Of a stretch of 25,219 nt of DNA, positions 22,446 through 25,219 are shown in pieces (positions within the stretch are counted from its first letter, which is position 1; each line of letters starts with the position of its first letter). A model generated the notes under the pieces. It did not search any database and was not told the DNA's origin. It saw nothing but the letters and a program-made list of their open reading frames with translations. The translations under genes were made by a program, and so were the position numbers. This stretch comes from Candidatus Methanofastidiosia archaeon (GTDB taxonomy: Archaea > Methanobacteriota_B > Thermococci > Methanofastidiosales > Methanofastidiosaceae): positions 1-25,219 of the forward strand of contig PWMA01000028.1 of NCBI GenBank assembly GCA_003558335.1, given 5' to 3'.

Positions 22446-22667
22446 TCATTTTTTAATCATTGTAGAAGACATGTGCACTCCAGGAACGCTTCTAATAGAC
22501 CTATTCAGAATATCAAGGTCTTCTAATTCTTTTACATTAACTTTAGTAATCAAATCATACTCCCCATAGAGCACATGGACCTCAATAACATTTTTCATGT
22601 CAGATATTTTTTCAACTACATCCTCTTCGGTTCCTGGTTGTACAACACAGAATATAAAAGCTATCAT
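22446..22667 (-). CDS. Stand-alone Lrp/AsnC ligand-binding (RAM) domain protein
   Basis: The 73-aa protein matches the C-terminal regulatory half of Lrp/AsnC regulators: a first strand IAFIFCVVQPGTEEDVVEKI, the middle strand VIEVHVLYGEYDLITKVNV, a helix LDILNRSIRSVPGV and a last strand MSSTMIKK. The DNA-binding HTH half is absent, as in known stand-alone RAM (SWI-like) archaeal proteins. Such proteins bind amino acids and assemble as rings, and may modulate full-length Lrp relatives; the ligand here is unknown. AGTAGG lies before the ATG. It sits between two direct repeats and has no operon partner. Confidence 0.82.
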   Translation of the reverse strand: MIAFIFCVVQPGTEEDVVEKISDMKNVIEVHVLYGEYDLITKVNVKELEDLDILNRSIRSVPGVHMSSTMIKK

Positions 22668-22814
22668 TTTGTTCCTACTTTCTTAAATACACATATTTTT
22701 TTTAAGTCTTTGCATATACTTTACTCTAGTTCATATAAAACATTTAATACCAGAAGAATATTTTAGAGATATTGTCTTCTTCTCTATTTCTTAGAATATA
22801 GCATTGAATATATC

Positions 22815-22924
22815 AAAAAGTGTATAGAGTATCTTTTGATGGGGCATAACGAGCGGTATGTGGTCATAAAATTGGGTCCGAACTGGACCAGGGAGAATGT
22901 GAGGTAATACAAGAGAAAGTATTT
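22815..22924 (+). repeat. 110-bp direct repeat, copy 2 (decayed)
   Basis: This is the second copy of the 22234-22343 repeat, same orientation, gap-free. Translated in the same frame it gives KKCIEYLLMGHNERYVVIKL, then ends at a TAA where copy 1 has a Tyr codon TAC. It is probably a non-functional coding remnant located between the RAM gene and the histidine kinase gene. Confidence 0.85.
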
Positions 22925-22947
22925 AAGCAAAAATAGTTTTATGACAT

Positions 22948-24873
22948 CTATTCCATTTTAAATTTTAGTGTAAATGTTGTGCCTTTTGGTCTGTTATCTT
23001 CGACAGTTATAGCGCCGCCATACTTTTCAACTACCTTTTTCACTATATAGAGGCCAAGACCACTCCCTCTAGTTGATCCAAAAGACTCTCCCTCGTCGAA
23101 TATTTTGTCCTTTATTTCATTTGGGATGCCTGTTCCGTTGTCAGAGATCTTTACTTCGCAATGGCCATCTGCCTCTTTTATCGATATATCTATTGCGTCA
23201 CTTTTTCCATGGACTATGGCGTTTCTTACAATGTTATCTATGACTGAGGATAAAGCTTCGTCTGCTAAGACTGTACAATCACCATTTATATTAAATTCAG
23301 TAGTTTGATAATTTTTTATCACATCTTTTATTATTTCACTTACTCTTATCTTTTCTAGGGTTTCCCCAAAGCTTAAAGCACCTTCAAGTTGTCTCATTTG
23401 CTCAATTAGATTAATACTTTTTTCTACAGCCTTCATAGTTTTGTTTTTTATAGTTTTATCCATAGACTCAGCCAAGTCTAAAGCATTCATTATTATTGTA
23501 AGATCATTAAGTATGTCATGTCTTAAAATCTTGTTTAAAAGTCCCAATGCATCATTTAACTCCATTATCCTTTGCTCGCCAAGTTTTCTTTCAGTTATGT
23601 CTCGAGCTATTCCTTGAATTCCTATGAGATTATTCTCTTCATCAAATATTGGTGCATTGTTTTGCTCCGTCCAAATTACCTCACCGTTCTTTTTAATCCA
23701 CCTCAATAGAAGAGCCTTTCCAAAAGAAGGCGAATCTGCAACAGATAAAGAATCCAACAGGTGTTTATCGTCAGGATGCACCAATTTGAACCCGAGATTT
23801 GGATCTTTATAGTGGTCTTCAGGTGTATAACCAGTGATTTCAGTTGCAGAAGGGCTAACGTAAGCAAAATGAGGTTTTGGTAAAAATTTGTAAGTATAGA
23901 TTAGATCCTTTGCATTTTCTGTAACTTTTTTGTATTTTTCTTCGCTTTCTTTTAGAGCTTCCATTTGCCTGCTGTTGTATAACGCCATCGAGGTAAGCCT
24001 GCCAATTGCTGAAGCCAAACTAACATCTCTATCATTAAAATCTTCATCTTTATTTGCAAGTCCTATAAGTCCAACAACCTTTTCCTTGATAATCAATGGG
24101 ACAAACATTACATTATTTAGGTCTACATGGCCTTCAGGCATAAACTTTATCCATTCACTTTTCATAAAGTCATTATCATATACAGCCTTTGCATATTTGT
24201 ATGATTCTGCCCTAAGTCCTCTAATTGGCATTGGCAGATATGGATCCACACTACATGGCAGCCCACCAGACTCCAAAAACAATACTTCATTTTCTTTTCC
24301 ATCTTCACTTAGGAGTGCAACATATCCTGACTTTGCACCGGTTAGATTTCTGCATACGTCGAATAATTTTTTCGCAGCTTTTTGAAAGTCTTCCAATTCC
24401 AATACAGCTTGGGTGGCATATATTAGATTGGATAATTCTGATTGAATTTTGGAATAGTTTTCAATTGTATCTACTAACTTTAGTTCATAGAGTTTTGTTT
24501 CAGTTATATCATTGAAAATAGTAACAAATTTTCCTCCGTCGATGCCAAATGCAGACACATCAAAATATCTATTTAGTTTTTTTGAATATTTTGTAAATCT
24601 AACTGATTTTCCACTTAGCGCAACTTTATCAAGTGCATCGCTCAAGCTTTTTCCAATTTCGGTAAATATTTCAAATATAGGTTTACCCAAAACTTCTTCC
24701 CTTGTAACTTCAAATAATCTTTGAAATTCCATATTTATATCGGAAATCTTATATCCACTATGTTTTCCGTTTTCATCTAAAATTGCCTCATAGCATGCAA
24801 ATCCATTAGGCATTTTATTCATGATTTTTGAGCAAGTATCTTCATTTAGATCCATATTTCTTTCTATTTGCAT
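22948..24873 (-). CDS. Cytosolic PAS-GAF-PAS sensor histidine kinase
   Basis: The protein has 641 aa with no membrane segment. Order: PAS about 15-125 (ITE linker at 123-126), GAF about 145-300 (FVPLIIKEKVVGLIGLANK), PAS/PAC about 312-430 (YVSPSATEITGYTPED, ending IARDITERK), then a kinase core. The H-box is LNKILRHDILNDLT with phospho-acceptor His452, of the RHDxxND archaeal type. ATP-binding motifs follow: N-box DNIVRNAIVHG, G1 DNGTGIP (578-584), G2 GSGLGLYIVKKV. It would autophosphorylate in response to a cytosolic or diffusible cue; the ligand is unknown. No response regulator is adjacent. GGAAGGG before the ATG supports the start. Confidence 0.93.
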   Translation of the reverse strand: MQIERNMDLNEDTCSKIMNKMPNGFACYEAILDENGKHSGYKISDINMEFQRLFEVTREEVLGKPIFEIFTEIGKSLSDALDKVALSGKSVRFTKYSKKLNRYFDVSAFGIDGGKFVTIFNDITETKLYELKLVDTIENYSKIQSELSNLIYATQAVLELEDFQKAAKKLFDVCRNLTGAKSGYVALLSEDGKENEVLFLESGGLPCSVDPYLPMPIRGLRAESYKYAKAVYDNDFMKSEWIKFMPEGHVDLNNVMFVPLIIKEKVVGLIGLANKDEDFNDRDVSLASAIGRLTSMALYNSRQMEALKESEEKYKKVTENAKDLIYTYKFLPKPHFAYVSPSATEITGYTPEDHYKDPNLGFKLVHPDDKHLLDSLSVADSPSFGKALLLRWIKKNGEVIWTEQNNAPIFDEENNLIGIQGIARDITERKLGEQRIMELNDALGLLNKILRHDILNDLTIIMNALDLAESMDKTIKNKTMKAVEKSINLIEQMRQLEGALSFGETLEKIRVSEIIKDVIKNYQTTEFNINGDCTVLADEALSSVIDNIVRNAIVHGKSDAIDISIKEADGHCEVKISDNGTGIPNEIKDKIFDEGESFGSTRGSGLGLYIVKKVVEKYGGAITVEDNRPKGTTFTLKFKME

Positions 24874-25026
24874 AAAACCCTTCCACGACAGAGCATATAT
24901 TAAAAACTACTTTCAGTAGAATACATACTTTATTACATTTTAGTGAATTTATATTTTTATGCTTAACTAATTTTAAAATTGGAAATCAATTTCCATACAT
25001 AATCGTACACAGTTTAGGATAGAACC

Positions 25027-25219
25027 CTACATATATTTTTTCAAAAATCTTCTTGTGTCTTCTGTGTTCATCCATCCCCGATCGAGCTGCTTTATTATAT
25101 CTTCAATTCTATCTATCTGTCTTAAGAATCTCTCTCTTGTCTTTTCATTTTCTATCTCAACTTGCGCAAAGCCGCTTATGATGGCCAAGGGATTTCTTAT
25201 GTGGTCCACAAGGTGGGCG
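25027..25219 (-). CDS. HisKA-like signalling protein lacking ATPase domain (partial, 5' end off window)
   Basis: Only the last 63 codons are visible; the frame is open to the right edge, so the true start lies outside. The segment AHLVDHIRNPLAIISGFAQ resembles the HisKA first helix with an H-box (HIRNPL), followed by a second helix (RERFLRQIDRIEDIIKQL), GWMNTEDTRRFLKKYM and a TAG. No N, G1 or G2 ATP-binding boxes follow. Archaeal PAS proteins ending in such a dimerisation domain are known; it may dimerise or accept phosphate from another kinase. The 150-bp gap to the neighbouring kinase gene (same strand) holds only AT-rich sequence. A GTG at 25209 is unlikely to be the start. Confidence 0.7.
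   Translation of the reverse strand, partial: AHLVDHIRNPLAIISGFAQVEIENEKTRERFLRQIDRIEDIIKQLDRGWMNTEDTRRFLKKYM

Noticed and set aside
22234..22924. CRISPR array
   Set aside because: There are only two 110-bp copies separated by a gene; no short regular repeats or cas genes are visible anywhere in the window.
22234..22924. Composite transposon around the RAM-domain gene
   Set aside because: The repeats lack terminal inverted repeats and target duplications that I could see, and neither encodes a full transposase; plain duplication of a gene fragment fits as well.
23930..24385. Plus-strand 151-aa ORF inside the histidine kinase gene
   Set aside because: It is antisense to the GAF domain coding sequence; the kinase frame has clear domains and a ribosome binding site, and this frame shows no family pattern.

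Overview
The window reads as a chromosomal segment of an AT-rich archaeon, probably euryarchaeal. Evidence: TATA-like boxes about 25-35 bp before many starts, leaderless or very short-leader genes, Shine-Dalgarno sites of the archaeal GGAGGTGAT type, a tRNA-Thr without encoded CCA, and archaeal-style genes (RtcA/RtcB, a beta-CASP RNase, LysE-like exporter, SAMP/MoaD-like protein, DUF354, cytosolic PAS/GAF histidine kinase). Genus cannot be read from the sequence; a methanogen-related anaerobe is only a guess.

Region 1 (1-5470, minus strand) is a tightly overlapped tryptophan operon, trpE-G-D-C-F-B, with trpB (and presumably trpA) running off the left edge. Nearly every junction is an ATGA or TTGA overlap. 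trpE has no ordinary in-frame start codon, and trpF and trpC carry substitutions at positions that are catalytic in their families.

Region 2 (5560-10860) holds tRNA-Thr(CGU), a uridine phosphorylase, and an RNA-metabolism group. This group is a beta-CASP metallo-beta-lactamase nuclease with a C-terminal phospholipase-D-like domain, convergent with an rtcA-rtcB (RNA cyclase / RNA ligase) pair. The uridine phosphorylase and the nuclease are divergent and flank a palindromic TATA-like box placed almost midway between their starts.

Region 3 (10861-16917) is mixed housekeeping: LysE-like exporter, a CMD/AhpD-like small protein, a 3-TM protein, an XPB helicase of the bacterial type, a Cys-rich 103-aa protein, a zinc-ribbon/AIM24 protein, a ubiquitin-like MoaD/SAMP protein and a DUF354 GT-B-fold protein.

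Region 4 (16914-21582, minus strand) is a carotenoid operon: phytoene desaturase (crtI), phytoene synthase (crtB) and a UbiA-type prenyltransferase resembling lycopene elongases, followed by an MFS drug/H+ antiporter. Together these suggest C40 carotenoid formation with possible C50 extension.

Region 5 (21583-22947) is gene-poor and looks like a scar. It has a zinc-ribbon tail possibly from an integrase, a small coupled ORF, two 110-bp direct repeats that carry a coding signature (HTH-like peptide), and a stand-alone Lrp/AsnC RAM-domain gene between the repeats. Region 6 (22948-25219) has a PAS-GAF-PAS histidine kinase and the 3' end of a second gene with a HisKA-like helix pair but no ATPase domain.
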